The position numbers were made by a program, and so were the translations under genes. Below, piece by piece: positions 52,342 through 63,368 of a DNA stretch of 64,000 nt. Within the stretch, counting starts at the first letter, position 1, and every line of letters begins with the position of its first letter. The stretch lies in the NCBI GenBank assembly GCA_963706885.1, contig CAVPNX010000007.1, positions 1 through 64,000 on the forward strand. The letters are read 5' to 3'. Below the pieces are notes generated by a model, which did not search any database, had not been told where the DNA came from, and saw only the letters and a list, made by a program, of their open reading frames with translations. The stretch comes from Prado023 sp963706885. GTDB taxonomy: Bacteria > Actinomycetota > Actinomycetes > S36-B12 > CAIYMF01.

Positions 52342-53910
52342 ATGGCAACCACCGAGTCCGGACGTCCCTTCGCCCCCCTGTACGACGCCGAGTCGCGCGC
52401 CGATGCCGACCCCGCCTCGATCGGCGCCCCCGGGGAGTACCCCTACACCCGTGGCGTGTACCCCTCGATGTACACCGGCCGGCCCTGGACGATGCGCCAG
52501 TACGCCGGGTTCGGCACGGCCGCGGAGTCCAACGCGCGCTACCACCAGCTGATCGGGGCCGGCCAGACCGGCCTGTCGGTCGCCTTCGACCTGCCGACGC
52601 AGATGGGCTACGACTCCGACCACCCGCTGGCCTCCGGTGAGGTCGGCAAGGTCGGTGTGGCCATCGACTCGATCGACGACATGCGCACGCTGTTCCACGG
52701 CCTGCCCCTGGACAAGGTCTCGACGTCCATGACGATCAACGCCCCGGCCGCCGTACTGCTGCTGGCCTACCAGATCGTCGCCGAGGAGCAGGGGATCCCC
52801 GGATCGGCGCTCACCGGCACCATCCAGAACGACGTGCTCAAGGAGTACATCGCCCGCGGCACGTACATCTACCCGCCGGCGGCCTCCCTGCGGCTGATCA
52901 CCGACATCTTCGGGTACTGCGCCGATGAGCTGCCGAAGTGGAACACGATCTCGATCTCGGGGTACCACATGGCCGAGGCCGGGGCCACGCCCGCGCAGGA
53001 GATCGCGTTCACCCTCGCCGATGGGATCGAGTACGTGAAGGCCGCGATCGCCGCCGGCCAGGACGTCGACGACTTCGCCCCCCGGCTGGCGTTCTTCTTC
53101 GTCTCGCGCACCTCGCTGCTCGAGGAGGTCGCCAAGTTCCGGGCGGCCCGGCGCATCTGGGCGCGGGTGATGCGCGAGGAGTTCGGCGCGAAGAACCCGA
53201 AGTCGATGATGCTGCGCTTCCACACCCAGACCGCCGGCGTGCAGCTGACCGCCCAGCAGCCCGAGGTCAACATGGTCCGGGTGGCGATCCAGGCCCTGGC
53301 GGCCGTGCTGGGCGGGACGCAGAGCCTGCACACCAACTCCTTCGACGAGGCCATCGCGCTGCCCACCGAGAAGGCCGCCCGACTGGCGCTGCGCACCCAG
53401 CAGGTCATCGCCTACGAGTCCGACGTGTGCAAGACGGTCGACCCGTTCGCCGGGTCGTACGCCATCGAGGCCCTGACCGACGACGTCGAGGCCGCGGCGG
53501 TCGAGCTCATGGACAAGGTCGCCGAGCTCGGTGGAGCGGTCGCGGCCATCGAGAACGGGTTCCAGAAGTCCGAGATCGAGCGCTCGGCCTACCGGATCGC
53601 CAACGAGATCGACGCCGGGGAGCGGGTCGTGGTCGGGGTCAACAAGTTCACGATCGACACCGACGAGCCCTACGAGCCACTGCGGGTCAACCCGGCGATC
53701 GAGGCCGAGCAGCGGGCGCGGCTGGAGAAGCTGCGGGCCGAGCGCGGGGACATCACTGCCCTGCTGGAGGCCGTGCGGGAGGCCGCGCGCGGCTCGCAGA
53801 ACGTCCTGTACCCGATGAAGGAGGCGCTCAAGGCGCGCGCGACGGTCGGGGAGGTCAGCACCGCACTGAGGGATGTGTGGGGTGAGTACGTCCCGCACGA
53901 CGTGTTCTGA
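52342..53910 (+). CDS. Methylmalonyl-CoA mutase family, large (substrate-binding) subunit
   Basis: A 522-residue protein covering only the acyl-CoA-binding barrel: YPYTRGVYPSMYTGRPWTMR, QYAGFGTAAESN, SVAFDLPTQMGYDSDHPLAS and MLRFHTQTAGVQLTAQQPE. The Tyr of YPSMY fits methylmalonyl-CoA-type rather than isobutyryl-CoA-type mutases, by eye. There is no C-terminal cobalamin domain, so a separate small B12-binding subunit is needed and is not in this window. It probably interconverts methylmalonyl-CoA and succinyl-CoA in propionate metabolism. Confidence 0.85.
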   Translation: MATTESGRPFAPLYDAESRADADPASIGAPGEYPYTRGVYPSMYTGRPWTMRQYAGFGTAAESNARYHQLIGAGQTGLSVAFDLPTQMGYDSDHPLASGEVGKVGVAIDSIDDMRTLFHGLPLDKVSTSMTINAPAAVLLLAYQIVAEEQGIPGSALTGTIQNDVLKEYIARGTYIYPPAASLRLITDIFGYCADELPKWNTISISGYHMAEAGATPAQEIAFTLADGIEYVKAAIAAGQDVDDFAPRLAFFFVSRTSLLEEVAKFRAARRIWARVMREEFGAKNPKSMMLRFHTQTAGVQLTAQQPEVNMVRVAIQALAAVLGGTQSLHTNSFDEAIALPTEKAARLALRTQQVIAYESDVCKTVDPFAGSYAIEALTDDVEAAAVELMDKVAELGGAVAAIENGFQKSEIERSAYRIANEIDAGERVVVGVNKFTIDTDEPYEPLRVNPAIEAEQRARLEKLRAERGDITALLEAVREAARGSQNVLYPMKEALKARATVGEVSTALRDVWGEYVPHDVF

Positions 53911-54112
53911 AAGCAACGTCCGACGGCCCGCTCGGCCTCGGACCGGCCAACCCGGTGCGCTCCAGGCGCGACAGGTGTCCCAGGAATCGTGATCGAATCG
54001 TGTCCCGGGCCACGGCCGCGTTGGTCAGAAGCACGCTCAGCCGCGGCTAAAATCCATTCCTGACGTGGTCTGGCGCCGGATCGGTGCCTCGTCGATCGAA
54101 TATGGAGAACGC

Positions 54113-55228
54113 ATGAAGACTCGTTTGCTCGCTGTGGGCGCCCTTGCGGCGCTGGCCCTGGCCGCGTGTGGTGAAGCCCCCGACGAGAACGCGGACGCGG
54201 GTGCGTCTGCCTCGGGTGGCGCCGCTGCCGCCGACTTCCTCGGATGCATGGTCACCGACCAGGGCGGTATCGATGACCGCTCCTTCAACGCCTCGGCGTG
54301 GGCCGGCCTGCAGGCTGCTGAGGCCGCCGAGGGCATCGAGGTCAAGTACGTGACCAGCAAGTCCGAGTCCGACTACACCCCGAACGTCAACAGCCTCGTG
54401 GCTGAGGACTGCGGGATCATCGTGACCGTCGGCTTCTCGCTGGGTGACGCGACCCGCACCGCCGCGCTGGAGAACCCGGACACCGAGAAGTTCACGATCG
54501 TCGACGAGAACCCCGACGGCAACCCCGACACCGAGGAGTTCGAGCCGATCGACAACGTCAAGCCCCTGCTGTTCAACACCGCAGAGGCCGCCTACCTCGC
54601 CGGGTACCTGTCCGCGGGCATGACCGAGACCGGCACCGTTGGCACCTTCGGTGGCATCAAGCTGCCGACCGTTGCGGTCTTCATGGACGGCTTCTCCGAC
54701 GGCGTGGCCAAGTACAACGAGGACAACGGCACCGACGTCAAGCTGCTCGGTTGGGACAAGGAGAAGCAGGACGGCCTGTTCGCCGGCAAGTTCGACTCGC
54801 CGACCGACGGCCAGAACCTGGCCAAGAACCTGATCCAGCAGGGTGCCGACATCATCATGCCCGTCGCCGGTGGCACCGGCCTGGGCGCAGCTGCTGAGGC
54901 CCAGGCCTCCGACGGCAAGGTCGCCATCGTGTGGGTCGACCAGGACGGCTACGAGTCCGCCTCGCAGTACAAGGACGTCTTCCTGACCACCGTTGAGAAG
55001 GGCATCGCCACCGCGGTCGAGTTCTCCACCATCCAGGCCGTGCGCGGCGAGTTCAGCAACGCGCCGTTCATCGGCACGTTGGAGAACAACGGCGTCGGCC
55101 TGGCCCCGTACCACGACTTCGAGTCGAAGGTCCCGGCTGAGCTGAACACCAAGATCGAGGAGCTCAAGGCGCAGATCATCGACGGCACCATCGTGGTGGA
55201 GTCGAGCAACTCGCCGAAGGCCGGCTGA
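54113..55228 (+). CDS. BmpA/PnrA-family nucleoside-binding lipoprotein
   Basis: A 371-residue protein with lipobox LALAAC (Cys about 20) and the Bmp fold: CMVTDQGGIDDRSFNASAWA, GFSLGDATRTAA and GTFGGIKLPTVAVFMDGFSD. Asp/Phe residues in DDRSFN and GGTGLGA line the purine nucleoside site in the family. It feeds the ABC transporter encoded downstream. GGAG lies 7 nt before ATG 54113. A strong terminator follows, so the transporter genes have their own promoter. Confidence 0.9.
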   Translation: MKTRLLAVGALAALALAACGEAPDENADAGASASGGAAAADFLGCMVTDQGGIDDRSFNASAWAGLQAAEAAEGIEVKYVTSKSESDYTPNVNSLVAEDCGIIVTVGFSLGDATRTAALENPDTEKFTIVDENPDGNPDTEEFEPIDNVKPLLFNTAEAAYLAGYLSAGMTETGTVGTFGGIKLPTVAVFMDGFSDGVAKYNEDNGTDVKLLGWDKEKQDGLFAGKFDSPTDGQNLAKNLIQQGADIIMPVAGGTGLGAAAEAQASDGKVAIVWVDQDGYESASQYKDVFLTTVEKGIATAVEFSTIQAVRGEFSNAPFIGTLENNGVGLAPYHDFESKVPAELNTKIEELKAQIIDGTIVVESSNSPKAG

Positions 55229-55245
55229 CACACAGCAGAGCACGA

Positions 55246-55278
55246 CGAAGCCCCCCACGCCCCGCGTGGGGGGCTTCG
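55246..55278 (+). terminator. Strong hairpin terminator after bmpA-like gene
   Basis: Perfect 15-bp stem (arms 55246-55260 and 55264-55278) with a CCC loop, 17 nt after the stop. It may attenuate rather than stop reading into the ABC genes, keeping the binding protein in excess (inference). Confidence 0.75.
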
Positions 55279-55342
55279 CCCTGTACGGGCCATTCCCGGC
55301 GAATCGCCGTGCCGTGAACGGGAGTCCCGGCCCCCCGGTCGC

Positions 55343-55348
55343 TAGTGT
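55343..55348 (+). promoter_or_regulatory. -10 box of nucleoside ABC operon
   Basis: TAGTGT, 36 nt before GTG 55385, with an AGGTAGG Shine-Dalgarno-like stretch between. Confidence 0.4.
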
Positions 55349-55384
55349 GCGATCAGTCCACATCGGGAGTCGGAGGTAGGCAGC

Positions 55385-56931
55385 GTGCGTCTGGAGCTGC
55401 AGGGCATCACCAAGAGGTTCGGCACCTTCACTGCGAACGACTCGATCGACCTCGTCGTCGAGCCGGGTGAGATCCACTGCCTCCTCGGTGAGAACGGGGC
55501 CGGGAAGTCGACGCTGATGAACACCCTGTTCGGCCTGTACCGCCCGGACGAGGGCACGATCCTGATCGATGGTCAGGAGGTGCACTTCCACGACCCCGGC
55601 GATGCGATGGACGCCGGGATCGGCATGGTGCACCAGCACTTCATGCTGGTCCCGGTCTTCACCGTCGCCGAGAACGTGATGCTCGGCCACGAGCTGACGA
55701 AGGGGGCGTTCCTGGACATCGAGGCCGCCCGCAACCAGGTGCTCGAGCTGTCCCAGAAGTACAACCTCGAGGTCGATCCCGACGCCCTGGTCGAGGACCT
55801 CCCGGTGGGCGTGCAGCAGCGCGTGGAGATCATCAAGGCACTGGTCAAGGATGCCCAGACCCTCATCCTCGACGAGCCGACTGCGGTGCTCACGCCCCAG
55901 GAGACCGATGAGCTCCTGGAGATCATCCGCCAGCTCAAGGCCAACGGTCGCTCAGTGGTGCTGATCAGCCACAAGCTGCGCGAGATCAAGGCCGTCGCGG
56001 ACCGGATCACCGTCATCCGGCGCGGCAAGGTCGTCGGAACGGCCCTGCCCACGGACTCCGAGACCGAGCTCGCGGCCATGATGGTCGGTCGCGCGGTCAG
56101 CCTGAAGGTGGACAAGGGCCCGGCCGCCCCGAAGGACGTGGTCCTGGAGGTGCGCGGCCTGACCGTGCGGTCGGAGACCGGGCAGGCCGTGGTCGACAGC
56201 ATCGACCTCGACGTGCGTGCCGGTGAGGTGGTGTGCATCGCCGGGGTGCAGGGCAACGGCCAGACCGAGCTCACGCAGGCCATCCTGGGGCTGCAGCACC
56301 ACGTCACCGGGTCCGCGAAGCTCAAGGGTGAGGAGCTCGTCGGCCGGTCCACCCGGCACATCCTGGACTCGGGGGTGGGCTTCGTCCCGGAGGATCGTTC
56401 GGACGACGGGCTGGTGAGCAAGTTCTCGATCGCCGAGAACATGATCCTCGACCAGTACACACACGCCCCCTTCGCCAAGGGCGTCATGATGAAGCCGGCG
56501 GTGATCCGCGCGAACGCCGAGGCGAAGGCGCAGGAGTTCGACGTCCGCACCACCGGGGTCCATCTCCCGGCCTCGTCCCTGTCGGGCGGCAACCAGCAGA
56601 AGGTCGTCCTGGCCCGCGAGCTGTCGAAGCCGGTGGTGTCGCTGTTCATCGCCTCCCAACCGACCCGTGGTGTCGACGTGGGAGCCATCGAGTTCGTCCA
56701 CAAGCGGGTCATCTCCGAGCGCGACGCCGGCGTGGCGGTGCTGATCGTGTCGACCGAGCTCGACGAGGTGGCGGCCCTGGCTGATCGCGTCGTGGTCATG
56801 TACCGGGGCAAGATCATCGGCATCGTGCCCCCCGACACGCCCCGGAGCGTGCTGGGCCTGATGATGGCCGGCGTCGCCCAGGACACCACCGGCCCCACCG
56901 GCTCCACGGGCACTGACCAGGAGGGCGGGAA

Positions 56932-56935
<4 letters not shown>
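55385..56935 (+). CDS. Nucleoside ABC transporter ATPase (tandem NBDs)
   Basis: A 516-residue protein with two nucleotide-binding domains. NBD1 has Walker A GENGAGKST, signature LPVGVQQRVEI and Walker B LILDEPTAVL. NBD2 has a degenerate Walker A (GVQGNGQTE, no Lys), signature LSGGNQQKVV and a Walker B lacking the catalytic DE (VSLFIASQPTRGVD). This pattern is typical of RbsA/BmpA-linked transporters, where one site is inactive. It overlaps the next gene by 4 nt (GTGA). Confidence 0.92.
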
Positions 56936-58131
<1,196 letters not shown>

Positions 58132-58146
58132 AAGGAGCTGATCGAC

Positions 58147-59430
58147 ATGGCAACTGCCACTGCCCCCGCCCCGGCCTCCGTCGAGCCCGAGGTCATGCGC
58201 CCGATCTCGTACAAGGCGCCGGTGATCATGGGTGTCTTCGGGCTCCTGGCGTTCATCCTGTTCGGGCTCCGGGGGACCTCCGGGGAGACCACGACCTTCG
58301 ACCTGACCCTGGGTGGGGAGGCCATTGCCCTGCCCGACCTGGTCGTGCCCTCGCGGGCCTTCTCCCTGGTCATGGCCCTGATCTGCCTGGGGCTGGCAGG
58401 GCTGGCCGTCATGTGGGCCCGGCAGCGCAAGTCGGTGCCGGGGTGGGCCCTGGCGATCTACGGGATCGCGTTCGTCATGTCGTTCCTGTCCTTCATCGCG
58501 GCCGGGAAGACCGTCCCACTGACCGGCCTGCTGCAGGGCACGGTGCTCCTGAGCGTCCCGCTGATCTTCGGCGCACTGTCCGGTGTCCTGTGCGAGCGCG
58601 CCGGTGTGGTCAACATCGCCATCGAGGGCCAGCTGCTGGCCGGAGCCTTCCTGTCCGCGCTCGTCGGCTCACTGACCAACAGCCTGCTGGCTGGTCTGAT
58701 CGCCGCGGTCGTCGCCGGTGTGGCGGTGAGCTGGATCCTGGCCGTGTTCGCGGTGAAGTACTTCGTCGACCAGGTGATCGTCGGCGTCGTGGTCAACACC
58801 CTCGTGCTCGGCGTGACCTCCTTCTTCTACACCTCGGTCATGACCGAGGACCCGGAGACGTACAACAGCCCCCCGGTCATGCAGCCGATCGCCATCCCCA
58901 TCCTCAGCGACATCCCGGTGATCGGACCGGTGCTGTTCAACCAGTCGCTGATCGTGTACCTGATGTTCGTGATCGTGGGCCTGATCCAGGTCGCGCTGTT
59001 CCGGACCCGGTGGGGGCTGCGCGTACGGGCGGTCGGTGAGCACCCGAAGGCCGCTGACACCGTCGGCATCGACGTGAACCGGCTCCGCTTCCGCAACGTG
59101 CTCCTCGGCGGGGCCGTCTCCGGCCTCGGCGGTGCCTTCTTCACCCTGGCCTCCGTCGGGGCCTTCGGCAAGAACATGACGGCGGGCAAGGGCTTCATCG
59201 CCCTGGCGGCCATGATCTTCGGACGGTGGTCGCCGCTCGGTGCCGTCGGTGCGGCGCTCCTCTTCGGCTTCGCCGACCAGCTCCAGCAGGTCCTGAGCAT
59301 CATCGGGACGCCCATCCCGAGCCAGTTCATGCTCATGGCGCCCTACCTGGCAACCCTGTTCGCCGTCGCCGGCCTGGCCGGCCGGTCACGCGCCCCGGCC
59401 GCTGACGGCATCCCGTACATCAAGTCGTGA
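58147..59430 (+). CDS. Nucleoside ABC transporter permease 2
   Basis: A 427-residue BPD_transp_2 permease. LCERAGVVNIAIEGQLLAGA and RVRAVGEHPKAADTVGIDVN are the counterpart motifs to permease 1. AAGGAG precedes ATG 58147. The stop overlaps the cytidine deaminase start. Confidence 0.9.
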   Translation: MATATAPAPASVEPEVMRPISYKAPVIMGVFGLLAFILFGLRGTSGETTTFDLTLGGEAIALPDLVVPSRAFSLVMALICLGLAGLAVMWARQRKSVPGWALAIYGIAFVMSFLSFIAAGKTVPLTGLLQGTVLLSVPLIFGALSGVLCERAGVVNIAIEGQLLAGAFLSALVGSLTNSLLAGLIAAVVAGVAVSWILAVFAVKYFVDQVIVGVVVNTLVLGVTSFFYTSVMTEDPETYNSPPVMQPIAIPILSDIPVIGPVLFNQSLIVYLMFVIVGLIQVALFRTRWGLRVRAVGEHPKAADTVGIDVNRLRFRNVLLGGAVSGLGGAFFTLASVGAFGKNMTAGKGFIALAAMIFGRWSPLGAVGAALLFGFADQLQQVLSIIGTPIPSQFMLMAPYLATLFAVAGLAGRSRAPAADGIPYIKS

Positions 59431-59846
59431 GCGATCCAGGGGTGGACCCCGCCGGGATCGACTGGTCGGGCCTGCGCGCCGAGGCCGTCGCCGCGATGGC
59501 ACACGCCTACGTGCCGTACTCGCACTTCCCGGTGGGGGTGGCCGGGCTGGTCGACGACGGCCGGGTGGTGTCCGGGTGCAACGTGGAGAACGCGTCGTAC
59601 GGCCTGACCCTCTGCGCGGAGTGCTCGATGGTCTCCGCGCTGCACATGACCGGGGGAGGCCGGCTCGTGGCTGTCGTGTGCGTCGACCGGCACGGCGAGG
59701 ACCTCATGCCGTGCGGTCGCTGCCGGCAGCTGCTCTGGGAGCACGGCGGGCCGACGTGCCTGGTGCACACCGGCAACGGGATCCTGCCCATGACCGCGGT
59801 CCTGCCCGACGCGTTCGACGTCGACGACCTGCGCGCACGCCGATAG
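59427..59846 (+). CDS. cdd: Cytidine deaminase
   Basis: A 139-residue zinc enzyme. GCNVENASYGLTLCAE (zinc Cys and catalytic Glu) and MPCGRCRQLL (two zinc Cys) are intact. It deaminates cytidine and deoxycytidine to uridine forms. GTGA overlap with permease 2 places it in the uptake operon. Confidence 0.93.
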   Translation: MSDPGVDPAGIDWSGLRAEAVAAMAHAYVPYSHFPVGVAGLVDDGRVVSGCNVENASYGLTLCAECSMVSALHMTGGGRLVAVVCVDRHGEDLMPCGRCRQLLWEHGGPTCLVHTGNGILPMTAVLPDAFDVDDLRARR

Positions 59847-59849
59847 CCT
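59844..59849 (+). promoter_or_regulatory. -10 box, leaderless add gene
   Basis: TAGCCT, 7 nt before ATG 59857. It overlaps the end of cdd, giving add its own start in addition to readthrough. Confidence 0.45.
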
Positions 59850-59856
59850 GTCGGCC

Positions 59857-60957
59857 ATGACCCTGGACCTCGAGACCTGCCGCCGCGCGCCGAAGGTGCT
59901 GCTCCACGACCACCTGGACGGGGGCCTGCGCCCCGAGACGGTGGTGGAGCTCGCCGCCGCGACCGGGTACGACCAGCTGCCGACCACCGACCCGGTCGAG
60001 CTGGGGCGGTGGTTCCGGGAGTCGGCCGACTCCGGGTCGTTGGTGCGCTACCTGGAGACCTTCGCCCACACGGTGGGCGTGATGCAGACCGCCGACGCCC
60101 TGCGGCGGGTCGCCCGCGAGTGCGCGGAGGACCTGGCCGCCGACGGGGTCGTCTACGCCGAGGTGCGCTTCGCCCCGGAGCTGCACATCGAGGGTGGATT
60201 GACCCTCGAGGAGGTCATCGAGGCGGTGCTCGCCGGCTTCGTCGACGGTGAGCAGGCCACGGCGGACGCCGGCCGGCCGATCGTCATCCGGGCCCTGCTC
60301 ATCGCCATGCGGACCGCAGCCCGCAGCACGGAGATCGCCCAACGGGTGGTCACCTACCGCGACGCCGGTGTCGTCGGGTTCGACATCGCCGGGGCGGAGG
60401 AGGGCTACCCACCCACCCGGCACCTCGACGCGTTCGAGTACCTGCGCCGGGAGAACGCCCACTTCACCATCCACGCCGGTGAGGCCTTCGGCCTGCCCAG
60501 CATCTGGGAGGCGATCCAGTGGTGCGGCGCCGAGCGGCTGGGCCACGGCGTGCACATCATGGACGACATCACCGTGGAGCCGGATGGCTCAGCTCGTCTC
60601 GGCGCGCTCGCCGCCTACATCCGCGACCGGCGCGTCCCCCTGGAGATGTGCCCCAGCTCGAACGTGCAGACCGGCGCCGCCCGGTCCATCGCCGAGCACC
60701 CGATCGGGCTGCTGCGCACCCTGGGCTTCCGGGTCACGGTGAACACCGACAACCGGCTCATGTCGAACACCTCGATGAGCAAGGAGATGCACCTGCTCTC
60801 CGAGGCGTTCGGCTACGGCCTGGCCGACCTGCAGTGGCTGACGGTCAACGCGATGAAGTCCTCGTTCCTGCCCTTCGACCAACGGCTGCGCATCATCAAC
60901 GAGGTGATCAAGCCCGGGTACTCCGCCATGGCCCTCAGCGACATGATGATGGGCTGA
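59857..60957 (+). CDS. add: Adenosine deaminase
   Basis: A 366-residue zinc amidohydrolase. Zinc ligands in LLHDHLDGGL, catalytic HAGEAFG, GHGVHI and the Asp of VNTDNRLMSNT are all present. It converts adenosine and deoxyadenosine to inosine forms, feeding the phosphorylase encoded at 62.5 kb. Last plus-strand gene of the uptake cluster before a minus-strand pair. Confidence 0.93.
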   Translation: MTLDLETCRRAPKVLLHDHLDGGLRPETVVELAAATGYDQLPTTDPVELGRWFRESADSGSLVRYLETFAHTVGVMQTADALRRVARECAEDLAADGVVYAEVRFAPELHIEGGLTLEEVIEAVLAGFVDGEQATADAGRPIVIRALLIAMRTAARSTEIAQRVVTYRDAGVVGFDIAGAEEGYPPTRHLDAFEYLRRENAHFTIHAGEAFGLPSIWEAIQWCGAERLGHGVHIMDDITVEPDGSARLGALAAYIRDRRVPLEMCPSSNVQTGAARSIAEHPIGLLRTLGFRVTVNTDNRLMSNTSMSKEMHLLSEAFGYGLADLQWLTVNAMKSSFLPFDQRLRIINEVIKPGYSAMALSDMMMG

Positions 60958-61017
60958 CGCCGCACCCGAGCACACCGCACCCGAGCACCGGCACCCTGCG
61001 GACTCCGGGTGCCGGGA

Positions 61018-61638
61018 TCAGCGGTGGACCGGCGCTGCGTGGTGCCGGGCCAGGGCCTCGCGGGTCGCGCGGGCGTCCAACGGCCGGCACCCGGCAGCCA
61101 CCGCGTGGTCGACCACGTCCTGTTCGACCCGGTACAGGTGCATGCCGCGGCGCAGGATCGTCCCCGGCGGCTTGCGCCGGTCCTTGAGGTCGCGGGCAGC
61201 CCGGCGGACCAGGTTCTTCCACCGGTCGCGCTGCACGACGATCGCGTCGAGGAGCAGTCCGCGCCGGGCCAGCTCGGCGACGAGCTCGGGGGCGAAGATC
61301 CCCTCGGCCACGAAGGCCTGCGAGCCCACGTCGACGGTGTGCGTGCCGACCGGTCCGTTGGCGGAGATGTCGTACACAGGGACCTCGGCGCGCCCCTCAC
61401 GGCAGAGCTGCTCGAGTGCGTCGAGGGCGGCGTGGCGGTCCCAGCTGTCGGGGTGGTCCCAGTCGACGATGTCCAGCTCCGGGTGCCGCGGCAGGGTGGG
61501 GTCCGTCCCGGCCTTGTAGAAGTCGTCGAGGTACACCATCGGCACGCCCACGGCTCGCACGATCGTGGACTTCCCCGAGCCGCTGGGCCCCGCCAGCAGG
61601 ATCACGCGTCGGTGGTCGGCGCCGTCCTCAGTACCCAT
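61018..61638 (-). CDS. Uridine-kinase-like P-loop kinase
   Basis: A 206-residue kinase with Walker A LLAGPSGSGKST (residues 15-26), the DDFY motif (VYLDDFYKAG) and DWDHPDSWD typical of uridine/cytidine kinase-like folds. The substrate is probably a nucleoside, given its neighbours. ATG 61638 lies within the last codons of deoC (11-nt overlap). Longer starts would read through deoC and are rejected. Confidence 0.75.
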   Translation of the reverse strand: MGTEDGADHRRVILLAGPSGSGKSTIVRAVGVPMVYLDDFYKAGTDPTLPRHPELDIVDWDHPDSWDRHAALDALEQLCREGRAEVPVYDISANGPVGTHTVDVGSQAFVAEGIFAPELVAELARRGLLLDAIVVQRDRWKNLVRRAARDLKDRRKPPGTILRRGMHLYRVEQDVVDHAVAAGCRPLDARATREALARHHAAPVHR

Positions 61639-62329
61639 CGCCCGCCGCAGCCGCCGGCTCCGCAGTTCCGTCCAGGCCGTCGAGCACCGCCCGCGTGCCG
61701 GACAGCCCCAGCCGCGTGGCCCCCGCGGCAACCATCTCCAGCGCCGCCGCCGCCGTCCGCACGCCGCCGCTGGCCTTCACGCCGAGGGTCGCCCCGACGG
61801 TGTTGGCCATCAGGGAGATCGCATGCGCTGAGGCGCCTCCCGCCGGGTGGAAGCCGGTGGAGGTCTTGACGAAGTCCGCGCCGGCCTCCTTGCAGACGAT
61901 GCAGGCCCGCACGATCTCGTCGTCGGTGAGCGCGGCCGTCTCGAGGATGACCTTGAGCAGCACCCCGTCGGTCGCCGCCCGTACCGCGAGGACCTCCTTC
62001 TCGGTGACCCGCCACAGCCCGGCCTTGATCGCGCCCACGTCGACGACCATGTCGACCTCGCCGGCGCCATCGGAGACCGCCCGGGCCGCCTCGGCGGCCT
62101 TGATGTCGGCGTGATGCTTGCCGCTCGGGAAGCCCACGACCGTGCACGTGGCGATCTCCGGGGACAGCAACCCCGCGGCCAGGGGCAGGAACGACGGCGA
62201 GATGCACACCGAGAAGACGCCCAGGTCGTTGGCCTCGGCGCACAGCGCGGCGACGTCGTCCGGGGTCGCCTCAGGCTTGAGCAGCGTGTGGTCGACCATG
62301 CGGGCAAGTTCGGTGCGGGTGAGTGCCAT
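61628..62329 (-). CDS. deoC: Deoxyribose-phosphate aldolase
   Basis: A 233-residue DERA. The Schiff-base Lys is in VKTSTGF, the second Lys in VKASGGVR, and the Asp of EVDMVVDVG belongs to the proton relay. It splits deoxyribose 5-phosphate into acetaldehyde and glyceraldehyde 3-phosphate. ATG 62329 is chosen: CAGAAT lies 7 nt upstream and similarity begins at LARMVDHTLLKP. Confidence 0.92.
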   Translation of the reverse strand: MALTRTELARMVDHTLLKPEATPDDVAALCAEANDLGVFSVCISPSFLPLAAGLLSPEIATCTVVGFPSGKHHADIKAAEAARAVSDGAGEVDMVVDVGAIKAGLWRVTEKEVLAVRAATDGVLLKVILETAALTDDEIVRACIVCKEAGADFVKTSTGFHPAGGASAHAISLMANTVGATLGVKASGGVRTAAAALEMVAAGATRLGLSGTRAVLDGLDGTAEPAAAAGDGY

Positions 62330-62534
62330 GAGGGGCATTCTGGTCCCGCGGGACGGCCGCACGCCCGCCGGGGGTGCGGCGCCGGGCCGCGTGCTCGCCG
62401 GCCGCCGTGCGGCGCGTCACGGGGATCGCCGCCACGTCACCGATCCTCGCGAATCGAACGGAGATTCGTGGCGTTGCGCCGGTCCACGCATCGGCAGCAC
62501 GTCGCTCAGGGAGATCCTGAACCCCCGCGCGGGA

Positions 62535-62540
62535 TAGCGT
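62535..62540 (+). promoter_or_regulatory. -10 box, leaderless PNP gene
   Basis: TAGCGT, 6 nt before ATG 62547. An imperfect inverted repeat with CGAATC/GATTCG arms (62450-62468) lies upstream and could be an operator. Confidence 0.45.
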
Positions 62541-62546
62541 CGCACC

Positions 62547-63368
62547 ATGACTGCTGCTGCCCCCCTGCCCCTGGATGACCCCGCCGCCGCCGCGGCCCAG
62601 GCTGCCCGTGAACTGGCGGACCTGACCGGTGCACCCAGCCACGACCTGGCCCTCGTCCTGGGCTCGGGGTGGCTCCCCGCGGTGGACCTGCTCGGCGAGA
62701 CGCTGGCGGAGTTCCCCTCCACCGACCTGCACGGGTTCGCCCCTCCGGCGGTGGCCGGGCATGCGGGGAAGATCCGCAGTGTCGCCACGCCGTCGGGAGG
62801 CCGGGCCCTGGTGTTCCTCGGGCGCACGCACTTCTACGAGGGCCGTGGCGTGGAGGCCGTGGTCCACGGGGTGCGCACCGCGGCTGCCGCCGGGTGCCGC
62901 ACGATCGTGCTGACCAACGGGTGTGGCGGGCTGAACCCCGACTGGACGCCTGGAACCCCGGTCCTGATCAGCGACCACATCAACATGACGGGTGCCTCAC
63001 CACTGCGTGGGGCCACGTTCATCGACCTCACCGACCTGTACTCCGCCCGGCTGCGGGCGCTGTGCAAGCAGATCGACCCGACTCTGGCCGAGGGTGTGTA
63101 CCTGCAGTTCCGCGGGCCGCAGTACGAGACCCCGGCCGAGGTCCGCATGGCCGGTGTCCTCGGGGCCGACCTGGTCGGGATGTCCACCACCCTCGAGGCG
63201 ATCGCCGCACGGGAGGCCGGGATGGAGATCCTGGGCCTCTCGCTGGTGACCAACCTCGCCGCCGGGATGACCGGGGAGGCGCTGAACCACGAGGAGGTCC
63301 TCGAGGCCGGGAAGATGGCCGCCGAGCGCATGGGTGGGCTGCTGGCGACCGTGGTGGGGCAGCTGTGA
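62547..63368 (+). CDS. Purine nucleoside phosphorylase (trimeric class)
   Basis: A 273-residue PNP. LVLGSGW (phosphate loop Ser), GRTHFYEG, LTNGCGGLNPDW, LQFRGPQYETPAEVRM and VTNLAAGM match the low-molecular-mass trimeric family, which handles inosine and guanosine. It releases the base and ribose 1-phosphate. Its stop overlaps the following mutase start. Confidence 0.92.
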   Translation: MTAAAPLPLDDPAAAAAQAARELADLTGAPSHDLALVLGSGWLPAVDLLGETLAEFPSTDLHGFAPPAVAGHAGKIRSVATPSGGRALVFLGRTHFYEGRGVEAVVHGVRTAAAAGCRTIVLTNGCGGLNPDWTPGTPVLISDHINMTGASPLRGATFIDLTDLYSARLRALCKQIDPTLAEGVYLQFRGPQYETPAEVRMAGVLGADLVGMSTTLEAIAAREAGMEILGLSLVTNLAAGMTGEALNHEEVLEAGKMAAERMGGLLATVVGQL

